Source: Psychrobacter sp. UBA6766 (GTDB taxonomy: Bacteria > Pseudomonadota > Gammaproteobacteria > Pseudomonadales > Moraxellaceae). Taken from it: a stretch of 64,000 bases of DNA. The stretch's first letter is position 1. Each line of letters begins with the position of its first letter. The notes under the pieces were generated by a model, which worked only from the letters and a program-made list of their open reading frames with translations, searched no databases and had not been told where the DNA came from. The position numbers and the translations under genes are program-made. Shown in pieces: positions 53,103 through 62,528 of this stretch. The DNA lies in NCBI RefSeq assembly GCF_002453355.1, contig NZ_DKGQ01000052.1:48257-112256 (forward strand), written 5' to 3'.

Positions 53103-55103
53103 ATGAAATCAAACACTTTTAACTATAGCTTACTTGCTGTCGGCGTCGCGACATTGATGGGTTTATCTACTGGCGCTAGCGCTGCACCTTCATCAACGCC
53201 AACAGCAACAGAAAGTGGTAACGCTGGAACTAAATCTAAAACTATCAGAAACGTCGCCACTGCTAGCTATAGCGTAGGTGATCAAACTCAGAAACCTGTG
53301 AGTTCTAACGAAGTAACTGTCAATATCAACGAAGTTATTTCATTCTCGTTGACTGCTAATAATATAGATGACGTTCAAAACGATGATAAGAATCTGAACT
53401 CGACGGTTGTACCGGAAGGCTTTGTAACGTTTAAACATACCTTAACAAATACTGGTAACCTAGATGATACTTATAGTTTTGCTCTCACCGATTCATCAGG
53501 TGGTAAATACAATCTTGCTGGCTCAAACGCAAACGTAATCATCAAAGACGCGGCTGGAGTAAAAAAAGAAGAATATACCATTAATGGGATTCCTAGTGGT
53601 TCCTTCCCATTATTAGCTGGATATTCAGTAGAAATCACCATTAACGCTAAGACCACAGGTAATCAGGGCGGCAGTACGCAAAACCTACAGCTTTCTGTCA
53701 CAAGTACTAAAATTGCAGCAATTACCAGCCCAGCTAACGGTGCAACAGAAACTCTGACAAATACTGATCAATCTTCAACAGTTTTACCAGTTTTTAGTAT
53801 CGCCAAAACCATTACTTCTGGTACTTTTAATGTTAATGACTCTACTGCAGAAGTAAGCTATGAAGTAGTAGTCAAGAACGTTGCCGGTGGATACTCTACA
53901 GATGCAACTAATGTCACGATTGAAGATTTCTTGCCTGATGGCTTAATTATGTCGGCGCCGTTAGCAGCTACTAATATTACCCTCGATGGAAATGCCACCA
54001 TTGGAGCTACTATTACCAATACGTCTAAGGGATTCTCATTTGTAGCTACTAGCCTACCACAAGATGGAAAAATGACCATCAAATTTAAAGCTAAAAAAGA
54101 TAAAGATGTACCATTAGCTCAAAATGCTCTTAACCATGTCACGGTTACTGACGATTTAGATGATGGTAAAACTGCTACTAATACCTTAGTTGATAGTACA
54201 GATGGCTCAAAAGAAACAAATATCAACTTCTATCCTACAGGCGATGATACTAACATCACTAATGGAACTTCGGTTGATGGCACTGATGGTAATGACTCTA
54301 CCCAACCTCTTAACTCAATTCAACGTAGCTTGACACTGACAAATCCTCAAACTATTCAGATCCCCACGACTACTAACAGTACTACACAAGCCAATCACTC
54401 AGTGACCATCACCAATACTGGTCGTGACTCTGAAACAAACCTTAGTTTTACCCTCGCCAAGAGTGATACAGCAGAAAATGTTAGCGTCAGTAATGTACAA
54501 ATAAATGGAACAGGTACAGTTTTAACTGCCGATGCTGGTGTCTACACTATTCCAGATACGCTTGCCGCTGGAGCCAATCTCAAAATCACTTATGTAGTTA
54601 CATCTACCGATGCCGAAGTTGGTCAAAAAGAAGAAACCACTGTCACCTTAGTTCCTAGTGCTACGCCAGGCAATCCACCAACTGTAAATCCTGTTGTTGA
54701 TACGACTCAGGTTCGCGGTATTGAGTTAGCAAAAACTCAAGCGCTTGATGCTAACTGTGATGGCAATCCAGAAGGAAGTTTTGTTACTACCTCTTTCAAT
54801 GTTGATGCTGGTCAGTGTGTGGTCTATAACATTAGAGCAACCAATACTTTCGATAGTAGCGTAACTGGCAGTTATAGCATCGCTAGCTTAGTAATCTCAG
54901 ATGATCTTGTTAAGAATGGTGTGACAACAAATGCTGACTATTTAACAGGGTCTGCCAATAACAAAAACATCTCTGGTTCACCTACTACTGGTTCAGTAAC
55001 AGCGCCAAGTGCTAACAATCAAGTGGCTTCAAATACTGTAGGAACATTAGCGCCACAGGCAACTGCTAACCTGCAATTCACTGTCAAAATCAAGCAGAAC
55101 TAA
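53103..55103 (+). CDS. Secreted DUF11-domain surface protein
   Basis: 666 residues from ATG 53103; GGAG at 53093 precedes it, so the earlier in-frame TTG start is unlikely. Signal peptide MKSNTFNYSLLAVGVATLMGLSTGASA. The chain is made of beta-sandwich modules; a DUF11 pattern is seen around 240-330 (YEVVVKNVAGGYSTDATNVTIEDFLPDGL) and another near 420-520. The C-terminal module has a cysteine pair (DANCDGNPEG, C552; AGQCVVYNIRATN, C572) shared in pattern with the first surface protein. It ends TVKIKQN with no anchor. Thr/Asn-rich, AT-rich. Confidence 0.78.
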   Translation: MKSNTFNYSLLAVGVATLMGLSTGASAAPSSTPTATESGNAGTKSKTIRNVATASYSVGDQTQKPVSSNEVTVNINEVISFSLTANNIDDVQNDDKNLNSTVVPEGFVTFKHTLTNTGNLDDTYSFALTDSSGGKYNLAGSNANVIIKDAAGVKKEEYTINGIPSGSFPLLAGYSVEITINAKTTGNQGGSTQNLQLSVTSTKIAAITSPANGATETLTNTDQSSTVLPVFSIAKTITSGTFNVNDSTAEVSYEVVVKNVAGGYSTDATNVTIEDFLPDGLIMSAPLAATNITLDGNATIGATITNTSKGFSFVATSLPQDGKMTIKFKAKKDKDVPLAQNALNHVTVTDDLDDGKTATNTLVDSTDGSKETNINFYPTGDDTNITNGTSVDGTDGNDSTQPLNSIQRSLTLTNPQTIQIPTTTNSTTQANHSVTITNTGRDSETNLSFTLAKSDTAENVSVSNVQINGTGTVLTADAGVYTIPDTLAAGANLKITYVVTSTDAEVGQKEETTVTLVPSATPGNPPTVNPVVDTTQVRGIELAKTQALDANCDGNPEGSFVTTSFNVDAGQCVVYNIRATNTFDSSVTGSYSIASLVISDDLVKNGVTTNADYLTGSANNKNISGSPTTGSVTAPSANNQVASNTVGTLAPQATANLQFTVKIKQN

Positions 55104-55124
55104 TTGATAAAAATATCTTTGAAT

Positions 55125-55150
55125 CTATAAGTAGCTTTTGCTGCTTATAG
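55125..55150 (+). other. Strong hairpin after the 53103 gene
   Basis: CTATAAGTAGC (55125-55135) and GCTGCTTATAG (55140-55150) form an 11-base stem with one G-T pair. It lacks a T-run, so it may stabilise RNA ends or attenuate rather than terminate fully. Confidence 0.5.
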
Positions 55151-55158
55151 AAAAACCC

Positions 55159-55197
55159 TCTAGCTTGACCTAAGCGATTTTGATTGGCCAAGCTAGA
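55159..55197. repeat. Inverted repeat before the giant surface gene
   Basis: TCTAGCTTG (55159-55167) and CAAGCTAGA (55189-55197) are perfect 9-base arms separated by 21 bases, about 50 bases before the start of the 1773-residue protein. A T-run (ACTTTTTTATC) follows. Confidence 0.6.
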
Positions 55198-55244
55198 AGA
55201 TCACTTTTTTATCTTCCATTTATGTTTTATTGGATAAGCGACAC

Positions 55245-58200
55245 ATGACTCTATCTACCATGACACCGTCTAATCGTACCGCATTGTGTTCAGCGAAGAT
55301 CTCTGCGCTGTCATTGGCGATGTTGCTTATGCAATCGAATATGGCGTTTGCAGCGACTGATTCAAATTTAGCGCCAAACCCTGACCTACAAATCATCAAT
55401 AACATCGCAAACGCGACCTATAACGTCAATAGCCAGCCTGACGTCACTATCTCTAGCACCTCAAACCAAGTTCAGGTCAAAGCCTCTCATTTACCAGAGT
55501 ACGGTATCAACTTAACGCAGCAGCCGGTGCAAACCGCCGCGCCTAATACAATAGTCAGTTGGGTCAACGTCTTAAATAACACGAGCTATAGCAATCAAAC
55601 GATTGAGCTGACACTTGATGTCGCCCCCTCTCTATCAAATGTCAAAGTTTATCAAGACCTAAATAAGAACGGCATTATCGATAGCGCTGACAGCGAGATT
55701 ATCTTTGACAATTTACGTACTCAAATTAAACTTGGGCACAGCGAGAGCATTCAACTTATCGTCCAAACATTGTCAGACCCTAACGGTAAGAGTGGCGATG
55801 CTGCTGATATCAAAATAGGCGTAGTGGTGTTAGAAGATCCATCAGTCACTCATGCGGCAACTGATGCTTTACTTATCGTTCAGCCTGAAATCAATTTTAC
55901 CACTTCTAAGTACGATGATAATAAGACTACTTCGCAATTAGAAGATAACGTCTATGTGCAAGCCAGCTACGCCCAGTGTAATGTTCAATTAGATAAGCCT
56001 GATCAAGTATGGGTCACAATCACCTCTTTACTGACTGGTGATAAATACTCATTAAAAGCGATTGAAACTGGTAATAGCACGGGTAAATATCAACTATCAG
56101 TACCGACACAAAATAATGCCAATGCCATCAATGATAAAGTCATTCAAACCTTAAAAAGTGATACTTTGACTGCAAGTTTGGATGCTTGTATTATCCCTTC
56201 AGTAGGTCTAGGTCCTGAGCAGTTACCTACATCCTCTGCTGATTTTACGACTCGTATTGAAAATTTAGAAACTACGATTTCTGTCGTCGATGACAACCCG
56301 GCCTTAGTCGTCACCAAAGAAAGTAACGTCAAAACTGCCTCACTCGGTGATTATGTCAACTACACGATCAATATCAAAAACGACGGTGCTACCACCGCTT
56401 ATGACGTACAACTAAAAGACGCCCTACCGCGCGGTTTTGCCTATGTCGATAGCAGCGTACGTATTGATAAAGCCCAAACAACTGAGTTTAAAACCGACGG
56501 TAAATACCAAGTCTTAAGTTTAGGTAATATGAATGCTGGCGAAACGAAAGACATTACTTATCGCGTCCTTATTGGCTCATCGGCATTAGGCGGTGACGGT
56601 ACCAACCGTGCTACTGCCGTTGCTACTACTGAGCAAGGTCAGAGCCTCGTATCACGAGAAGCCCAATGGAAGATTGAGGTTGAGCGCGGTGTCATGAACA
56701 CTGACGGTATCATCATTGGTAAGGTTTACCATGACATCAACCGTGACGGCATTCAACAAAAAGAAGATGGCGAGCTTGGCGTTGCAGGCGTGCGCATCTA
56801 TATGGAAAACGGCAACTTCGTCGTCACCGATCCTGAAGGTAAATATAACTTCTATGGCGTCAGTGCAAAAACTCACGTCCTAAAAGTTGACCGCACCACC
56901 ATTCCTAACGCCACCGAACTGATGACTCAAAGCAATCGCAATGCTGGCGATGCGGATAGCCTTTTCGTTGACTTAAAATATGGCGAGCTGCATCGTGCGG
57001 ATTTCGCTATCGTTGGCGGGTTGGGCGATAGTACCGAACGTTTAAATGCAGAGTTGGTCGCGCGCAGCAAATCTGTCAGCGCTAAAAACGATAACCTAGA
57101 GCAAGCAGTAAAAACCGAGCTGGTGTTAGAGCCTGATTATAACCGCGATAATAAAGACAATGTCGATGCAAGCGGCTGTAAATCTAACGATGTCCTAGAT
57201 GCCGGTATCCAGTGCGACTCGGCCATCGTGAATGAGATGGTTAAGCCAGCGGCCAATCGTGTCGATATGGCCGTGACAACGATTGCGCCTCCGGTAGAAA
57301 AAGAGCTCGAAGAATACTTAAAAGACGTTTCTAACAATGATGTTGCTTTTATTAATCTTAGCGAAGGTCAACAGCTCAGTACCTACAAACAAATGGTACA
57401 AGTTCAAGCGCCGCTAGGTTCTAACTTTACCCTATATGCCAATGGCAAAGCCGTATCAGCCGAGCAAATCGGTAAAACCGCTGAGCAAGAAAAGCAAAAT
57501 GTCACCGCGTTTGATTATTATTCGGTCGATTTACAGCGCGGTGCTAATACCTTACGTGGTGTCGCCACTGACGTTAATGGCAAAGTCATCTCTGAGCAAA
57601 CCATCAAGGTTTTGACACCCGATAGCCTGCAAACCATTGACTATCGAACGCAAAAGCAATTGGTCGCCGCCGATGGTGTTAGCGAATACCAAATCGTCAT
57701 TAGCCTAAAAGATCGTGACGGTCGCCCTTATATTGCCTCAACCCCGATTACGATTGACGCCAATATCGGTCGTATCAACCTTAGCGACAGCAGTAAAGAT
57801 CAAGCTGGCACTCAAGTTACCGTCTCTGGTGGCGAGCTACTGATACCCATCACCGCTCCAAGCGTACCGGGTAAAGGTGAGCTAGTCATTAACACCGGCA
57901 GCAGCAAGAAAGTGATTCCGCTACAGTTCACGGCTCAGCTGCGTCCCCTTATCGCTGTTGGTATCGTCGAGGGCGCTATCTCGCTTAAAAACTTTGATGG
58001 CAGTAATATTACTGATGCACAAGGTGCCTTTGAACAAGAGCTGCATGAAATCGCTGGCAATGACGACTATGCGGCAACGGGTCGCGCGGCGATGTTCTTA
58101 AAAGGTAAGGTACGCGGCGATTATCTACTGACGCTTGCTTATGATAGCGATAAAAAAGGCGAGCGCCTATTCCGTGATATCGAGCCGGGTGAATACTATC

Positions 58201-60566
58201 CTGTCTATGGCGATTCTTCTGCCAAAGGTTTCGATGCCCAATCGACAAGCAAGCTTTACGTGCGCGTCGATAAAGGCCGCTCGTTCGCGATGTATGGCGA
58301 TTTAAAAACCCAAATCGATAATGATGAAGGTATCAAGCTTGGTCAATACAACCGTACCTTGACTGGTGTCAAAGCTCAGTTTGAGGACAATAACACACGT
58401 GTCACAGCGTTTGCTGCTGAAACTCGTACGTCACAGCGGGTTAATGAAACCCGTGGTTTAGGTATTTCAGGTCCCTACCCACTTGCCAATGATTTCGACG
58501 CGGTATTAGAAAATTCAGAAACCATCGAAGTCATCACCCGTGACGCCAATAACTCAGGTCGTATCGTGCGCCGTGAGACCTTGACGCGCTTTGCTGATTA
58601 TGAAATCGACCCTATTAGCCGCAGCTTATACCTAAAGTCACCGATTGCTAGCCAAGATATCGATGGTAACCCTATCTACCTACGCGTGACGGTCGAAGTC
58701 GATGAAGGCGGCGAGAAATATTGGGTTGGCGGTATCGCTGCCAAGCAGCAATTGACCGATAAAGTCGCCATCGGTGGTAGCTATATCAATAGCGATGACC
58801 CCCTAAATAAAGAAGAACTTGCCAGTGTCAATACCGTCGTTAAATTTAACGATAAGCTAAAGCTGGTCGCAGAATACGCCCGAAACGAAGCTGAGAACCC
58901 TAATTATGACCCTAGTAATCAAATCAATGTCACAAAATTAGAAGCTAAAGATGTCAAAGGCGATGCGCTGCGTATCGAGCTTGACTATGACGATAAGAAA
59001 AACACGCGCGCCAAAGCTTACTATAATGATACCGACGAAGGTTTCGTCACTGGTGCGTCACCGCAAACAGCTGGTCGCACTGAATCTAGTATCGAAGTCA
59101 CTCATACATTAAACGACAAAAAAACCGCGCTTAAATTGGAAGGCGTGCATACAGAAGACCATACTACCGAAGCCAGTCGCCAAGGCGTCCAAGCCAGTAT
59201 TGAACAGCGTTTAAGTCAAAATATCGTTGGCGAGATTGGCATACGCTACTATAAGCAAGATGCCACTGCCGCTTCACGTAATACTCAAGCGGCAACGGAT
59301 GTTGTAGATGTTACTAACGATACCATCTTTAATGATGACATCATTAATCAATCCGCCCTGAATGGCGTAAGCAATGCGGAAAAAGACATCGAAGGTACCA
59401 CTGCCCGGGCCCGTTTGACTGCGCGTTTACCCAAACTAAATAACTCATTGGTATTTGCTGAATATGAGCAAGATATCGAGCATAGTTCGCGCAATGCCAC
59501 TTCTATCGGCGGCGAAGCTGCATTGGGTAATTTAGGTCGTCTTTACGCTCGCCATGACTTAATCAATAGCTTATCAGGTAGCTATGGTTTAGATGACTCT
59601 GAAGAGCGCCAGCGTACCGTTATCGGCTTTGATACCACTTACATGAAAGACGGTAAAGTCTATAGCGAATACCGTATGCGTGATGCCATTAGCGCCCGCG
59701 AAGCTGAAGCGGCCATCGGTCTAAAGAATAAATGGTATGTTCAAGAAGGATTGACACTCAATACCCTACTCGAGCGTGTCGAATCGTTAGAAGGCGAAAA
59801 AGATAGCACCGCAACTGCAGCAGGATTTGGTGTTGAGTATTTGGCTAATGAAAACTACAAAGCATCAGGTCGATTAGAAAAACGTTGGGGCGACACCAGT
59901 GATACACTACTCGCAAGTGCAGGCGTCGCTTATCGCTATAGCGATGAGGTTACTTTATTGGCCAAGGACATTTATTCAAAAGTCGATTATGATGATGGTC
60001 ATCGCACCATTAATCGTTTTCAGCTAGGCGCCGCTTACCGTGATTATGATAGCAATCAGCTGGATATGCTTGCCAAGCTCGAATACCGCTTAGACGACAA
60101 CGCAACTGGCAACGATCCTTATAAAAAAGATGCGATTGTTTGGTCGTGGAGCGGTAACTATCATCCGACACGCCCATTGACGCTATCAGGCCATTATGCC
60201 GGTAAATATACGGAATATGACGCTCAAAGTATTGCCAGCGACAACACTGCACACGCTGTTTATGCACGTGGATTATACGATATCAGCGAGCGCTGGGATA
60301 TTGGCTTGCAAGCAGGTACATATTGGAATGAGCAAGCGGATGATTTATCTTACTTAGTTGGCGCTGAAGTTGGCTACAGCCCGATGACCAACCTTTGGTT
60401 ATCGCTCGGTTACAACTTTATGGGCTTTGAAGATGAAGATATTGCCTATGATGATACGACTATAGAAGGGGCTTACTTTAGATTACGCTTCAAATTTGAC
60501 GAAGACTTATTCAAGCGTAATGACCCACGCAAAAATAAGCCGCTCACTGCAAATTCTACGTTATAA
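55245..60566 (+). CDS. Giant outer-membrane surface protein with DUF11, SdrD-B-like and barrel-like parts
   Basis: 1773 residues from ATG 55245 (an earlier TTG start is less likely). A long signal peptide ends near residue 36 (MLLMQSNMAFA). Domains by approximate position: beta-rich N-terminus 40-340; DUF11 domain 350-480 (VVTKESNVKTASLGDYVNY, ALPRGFAYVDSS); SdrD-B-like domain 487-590 (GKVYHDINRDGIQQKEDGEL, DPEGKYNFYGV); Ig-like region 795-900; then a barrel-like region from 945 to the end. That region is built of alternating strands with Asp/Asn/Tyr-rich turns and includes RLFRDIEPGEYYPVYGDSSA. The last strand ends in GAYFRLRFKFDEDLF, followed by a short polar tail. The layout suggests a barrel carrying an external multidomain stalk. 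GC is clearly higher than in the three genes before it. Confidence 0.8.
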   Translation: MTLSTMTPSNRTALCSAKISALSLAMLLMQSNMAFAATDSNLAPNPDLQIINNIANATYNVNSQPDVTISSTSNQVQVKASHLPEYGINLTQQPVQTAAPNTIVSWVNVLNNTSYSNQTIELTLDVAPSLSNVKVYQDLNKNGIIDSADSEIIFDNLRTQIKLGHSESIQLIVQTLSDPNGKSGDAADIKIGVVVLEDPSVTHAATDALLIVQPEINFTTSKYDDNKTTSQLEDNVYVQASYAQCNVQLDKPDQVWVTITSLLTGDKYSLKAIETGNSTGKYQLSVPTQNNANAINDKVIQTLKSDTLTASLDACIIPSVGLGPEQLPTSSADFTTRIENLETTISVVDDNPALVVTKESNVKTASLGDYVNYTINIKNDGATTAYDVQLKDALPRGFAYVDSSVRIDKAQTTEFKTDGKYQVLSLGNMNAGETKDITYRVLIGSSALGGDGTNRATAVATTEQGQSLVSREAQWKIEVERGVMNTDGIIIGKVYHDINRDGIQQKEDGELGVAGVRIYMENGNFVVTDPEGKYNFYGVSAKTHVLKVDRTTIPNATELMTQSNRNAGDADSLFVDLKYGELHRADFAIVGGLGDSTERLNAELVARSKSVSAKNDNLEQAVKTELVLEPDYNRDNKDNVDASGCKSNDVLDAGIQCDSAIVNEMVKPAANRVDMAVTTIAPPVEKELEEYLKDVSNNDVAFINLSEGQQLSTYKQMVQVQAPLGSNFTLYANGKAVSAEQIGKTAEQEKQNVTAFDYYSVDLQRGANTLRGVATDVNGKVISEQTIKVLTPDSLQTIDYRTQKQLVAADGVSEYQIVISLKDRDGRPYIASTPITIDANIGRINLSDSSKDQAGTQVTVSGGELLIPITAPSVPGKGELVINTGSSKKVIPLQFTAQLRPLIAVGIVEGAISLKNFDGSNITDAQGAFEQELHEIAGNDDYAATGRAAMFLKGKVRGDYLLTLAYDSDKKGERLFRDIEPGEYYPVYGDSSAKGFDAQSTSKLYVRVDKGRSFAMYGDLKTQIDNDEGIKLGQYNRTLTGVKAQFEDNNTRVTAFAAETRTSQRVNETRGLGISGPYPLANDFDAVLENSETIEVITRDANNSGRIVRRETLTRFADYEIDPISRSLYLKSPIASQDIDGNPIYLRVTVEVDEGGEKYWVGGIAAKQQLTDKVAIGGSYINSDDPLNKEELASVNTVVKFNDKLKLVAEYARNEAENPNYDPSNQINVTKLEAKDVKGDALRIELDYDDKKNTRAKAYYNDTDEGFVTGASPQTAGRTESSIEVTHTLNDKKTALKLEGVHTEDHTTEASRQGVQASIEQRLSQNIVGEIGIRYYKQDATAASRNTQAATDVVDVTNDTIFNDDIINQSALNGVSNAEKDIEGTTARARLTARLPKLNNSLVFAEYEQDIEHSSRNATSIGGEAALGNLGRLYARHDLINSLSGSYGLDDSEERQRTVIGFDTTYMKDGKVYSEYRMRDAISAREAEAAIGLKNKWYVQEGLTLNTLLERVESLEGEKDSTATAAGFGVEYLANENYKASGRLEKRWGDTSDTLLASAGVAYRYSDEVTLLAKDIYSKVDYDDGHRTINRFQLGAAYRDYDSNQLDMLAKLEYRLDDNATGNDPYKKDAIVWSWSGNYHPTRPLTLSGHYAGKYTEYDAQSIASDNTAHAVYARGLYDISERWDIGLQAGTYWNEQADDLSYLVGAEVGYSPMTNLWLSLGYNFMGFEDEDIAYDDTTIEGAYFRLRFKFDEDLFKRNDPRKNKPLTANSTL

Positions 60567-60591
60567 TCCTTCCTACTTGTCATTTATTCTC

Positions 60592-60618
60592 ATTGTCGTA
60601 AGCCACGCTTACGACAAT
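60592..60618 (+). terminator. Terminator-like hairpin after the giant surface gene
   Basis: ATTGTCGTAAGC (60592-60603) and GCTTACGACAAT (60607-60618) form a perfect 12-base stem; the T-rich tail is short. Confidence 0.65.
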
Positions 60619-60713
60619 TTTGTATTAACGAGATGACACTTTTTATCTCATGATAAATAACTCGTTTAAATGCAAACCTATAATACTTATTACCTTACTA
60701 TAAGGTTGATCCT

Positions 60714-61496
60714 ATGCCTCACACTACCCCTCAAGCCGCTGGATATAAAAAAAGTTTATACACTGCGTTATCAGCTGCGTTGCTATTATCAACGACTTCT
60801 TGTGTATCAACACCAAGCACTGCGCCTCAAGTGAATACACTAAAGGCAGCAGACTACTGCCTTGGTAGCAACGATACTAAAACCCAAATATCTTCTAACG
60901 CTCAAAGCGCACAGCAGCGCGCCATAAACTGCATGTTGAACGAATTGCAAACTTATCAGCAAAAAGGCATGAGCGCGCGGCAACAATACTTTGCTTATAA
61001 AGCTCAGGCTTGGTTGAACTACTCCACTCATAACGACAGTATGAATAGTCGCTCAGACGGTGGCGTACAAGCTGCCCACGCTGCAGAAGCTATCTTACAA
61101 GCATTAAAAAATAACAAAATTGAAGAACTTGAACTTATTGAAGATATTCCATCGACTTCTGCGCTCATGCGACCTGATTTATGGGCAACGTTAAATGCTC
61201 TTAAAGAGAGTGGCGGCATCAATAATGCGCCACGCGAAATCGCCTTTAGTGAAGTATCGTTAATTTGGGCGGCTGCCGACCAATGTGAGCGCGGCGCAAA
61301 ATCTTCAAACAGTCACTTTCGAATGGCCGATCGCTGGCTTGAGCAAGCTCGCGAGGCTTTCGTCAACGCCCACGATTCGAAAGCCAACGTCGCTCTAGAA
61401 TTGCTTATCGTGCGCTATTATGAAGAATACGCACCTTTAGATTCAAACGATGACAATTGTACCGGTCAGGTACTACCGATTATTAATAAAAATTAA
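60714..61496 (+). CDS. Putative outer-membrane lipoprotein of the surface locus
   Basis: 260 residues. A signal peptide ends in a lipobox LLSTTSC, giving a lipidated cysteine at about residue 30 (C30). The mature part is helical with many Gln/Ala residues and regularly spaced aromatic positions (QQYFAYKAQAWLNYST, LWATLNALKE, RMADRWLEQAREAFVNA), suggesting a helical-repeat scaffold such as TPR-like hairpins. Four later cysteines are present. It follows the giant barrel-like protein by about 150 bases, so a supporting or assembly role for that protein is a reasonable but unproven guess. Confidence 0.7.
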   Translation: MPHTTPQAAGYKKSLYTALSAALLLSTTSCVSTPSTAPQVNTLKAADYCLGSNDTKTQISSNAQSAQQRAINCMLNELQTYQQKGMSARQQYFAYKAQAWLNYSTHNDSMNSRSDGGVQAAHAAEAILQALKNNKIEELELIEDIPSTSALMRPDLWATLNALKESGGINNAPREIAFSEVSLIWAAADQCERGAKSSNSHFRMADRWLEQAREAFVNAHDSKANVALELLIVRYYEEYAPLDSNDDNCTGQVLPIINKN

Positions 61497-61547
61497 GTTT
61501 CTTACTAAAGAACCAAATGCTCAATAAAATCTCATAAAACGCGCAAC

Positions 61548-61576
61548 AAAAAAGCCGACATCATGTCGGCCTTTTT
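61548..61576. terminator. Bidirectional terminator
   Basis: AAAAAAGCCGACA (61548-61560) and TGTCGGCCTTTTT (61564-61576), with one bulged C, at the convergent ends of the lipoprotein and TetR genes. Confidence 0.82.
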
Positions 61577-61619
61577 ACAACTGTTATCTAACTTAACGTT
61601 CTAAAATAATTCAATAAAA

Positions 61620-62315
61620 TTAACGGTTTTTACGCGGTAACTTTTCTGGTAGATAGCAGCGTAGATAAGCGATAGATGCGGTATTTGCTTCTTGCAGATA
61701 CTTGTCAGTAATGCTCTGATGACGACGATAAGAAACTGTAAAGATGGCATTGATAATGCTAAAGGTAATCAATAATACATCTTGAATGTCTTCAAACTTT
61801 GGCATCTCATAACGCTCTGATAGGCGTTGATATACCAATTGCACCACTTGATTGTCCATATGCTCACCATAACTATCCCCTTCAAAATCAGGTGTGTTGG
61901 TGTCATAAATCAATTTGGCTTTGGTTTGGTCTTCATCAAATATTTGTACGCAGCGCTCAATCAACGCAGTCAAATATGCTTGCCATCTATCGTAGTCAAC
62001 CGTTTCAACCGTTGTTAATACTTCTAAGATATCGATGGCATTTAAGAAGCGTAGTGCTAAAAATATCGCTTCAATATTTGGAAAGAAATGATAAGCAGAA
62101 GCTCTTGGAATGCCCGCTTCTTCGCAGACAGCCGCCAAAGTAATATCGTTAATCGCTTGAGTTTCACTCAGTTTTTTCGCGCCCATCAATAGTTTCTGAC
62201 GGCGTGCGCGACCTTGCTGACTGGTAAATTTAAACTTGTTTGGTACCAGCTTTTTTGCCAGCTCCGAATCTACCAGTACATCTTCAATTTTGTCGTCTTT
62301 ATTTTCAATCATCAT
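61620..62315 (-). CDS. TetR-family transcriptional regulator
   Basis: 231 residues from ATG 62315, with AAGAGA just upstream; the open frame extends to 62360 without a start signal. The DNA-binding helix-turn-helix is near residues 55-80 (CEEAGIPRASAYHFFPNIEAIF), typical of TetR. The ligand-binding part is all helical. Upstream is about 210 bases to the EEP-family gene on the same strand. The target is unknown; TetR proteins often control adjacent transport, lipid or envelope genes, but no divergent partner is present here. Confidence 0.88.
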   Translation of the reverse strand: MMIENKDDKIEDVLVDSELAKKLVPNKFKFTSQQGRARRQKLLMGAKKLSETQAINDITLAAVCEEAGIPRASAYHFFPNIEAIFLALRFLNAIDILEVLTTVETVDYDRWQAYLTALIERCVQIFDEDQTKAKLIYDTNTPDFEGDSYGEHMDNQVVQLVYQRLSERYEMPKFEDIQDVLLITFSIINAIFTVSYRRHQSITDKYLQEANTASIAYLRCYLPEKLPRKNR

Positions 62316-62528
62316 AAATCTCTTAAAGTTACGCCCTATCTTTATAAATATAGTCTTCATCGGATAGCATTTGTCCTAAATCGAAGGACCATTTTCTATC
62401 AACCAGTAATTTAGATTAATAGCATCGCTACTATACTCAACGAAGAAGCATGATAAACGCTTGTACACTATCAAGCAAGGGACATGAATAGGTTAAAAAA
62501 TAACTCACTAATTACTAAGAAAACGAGA

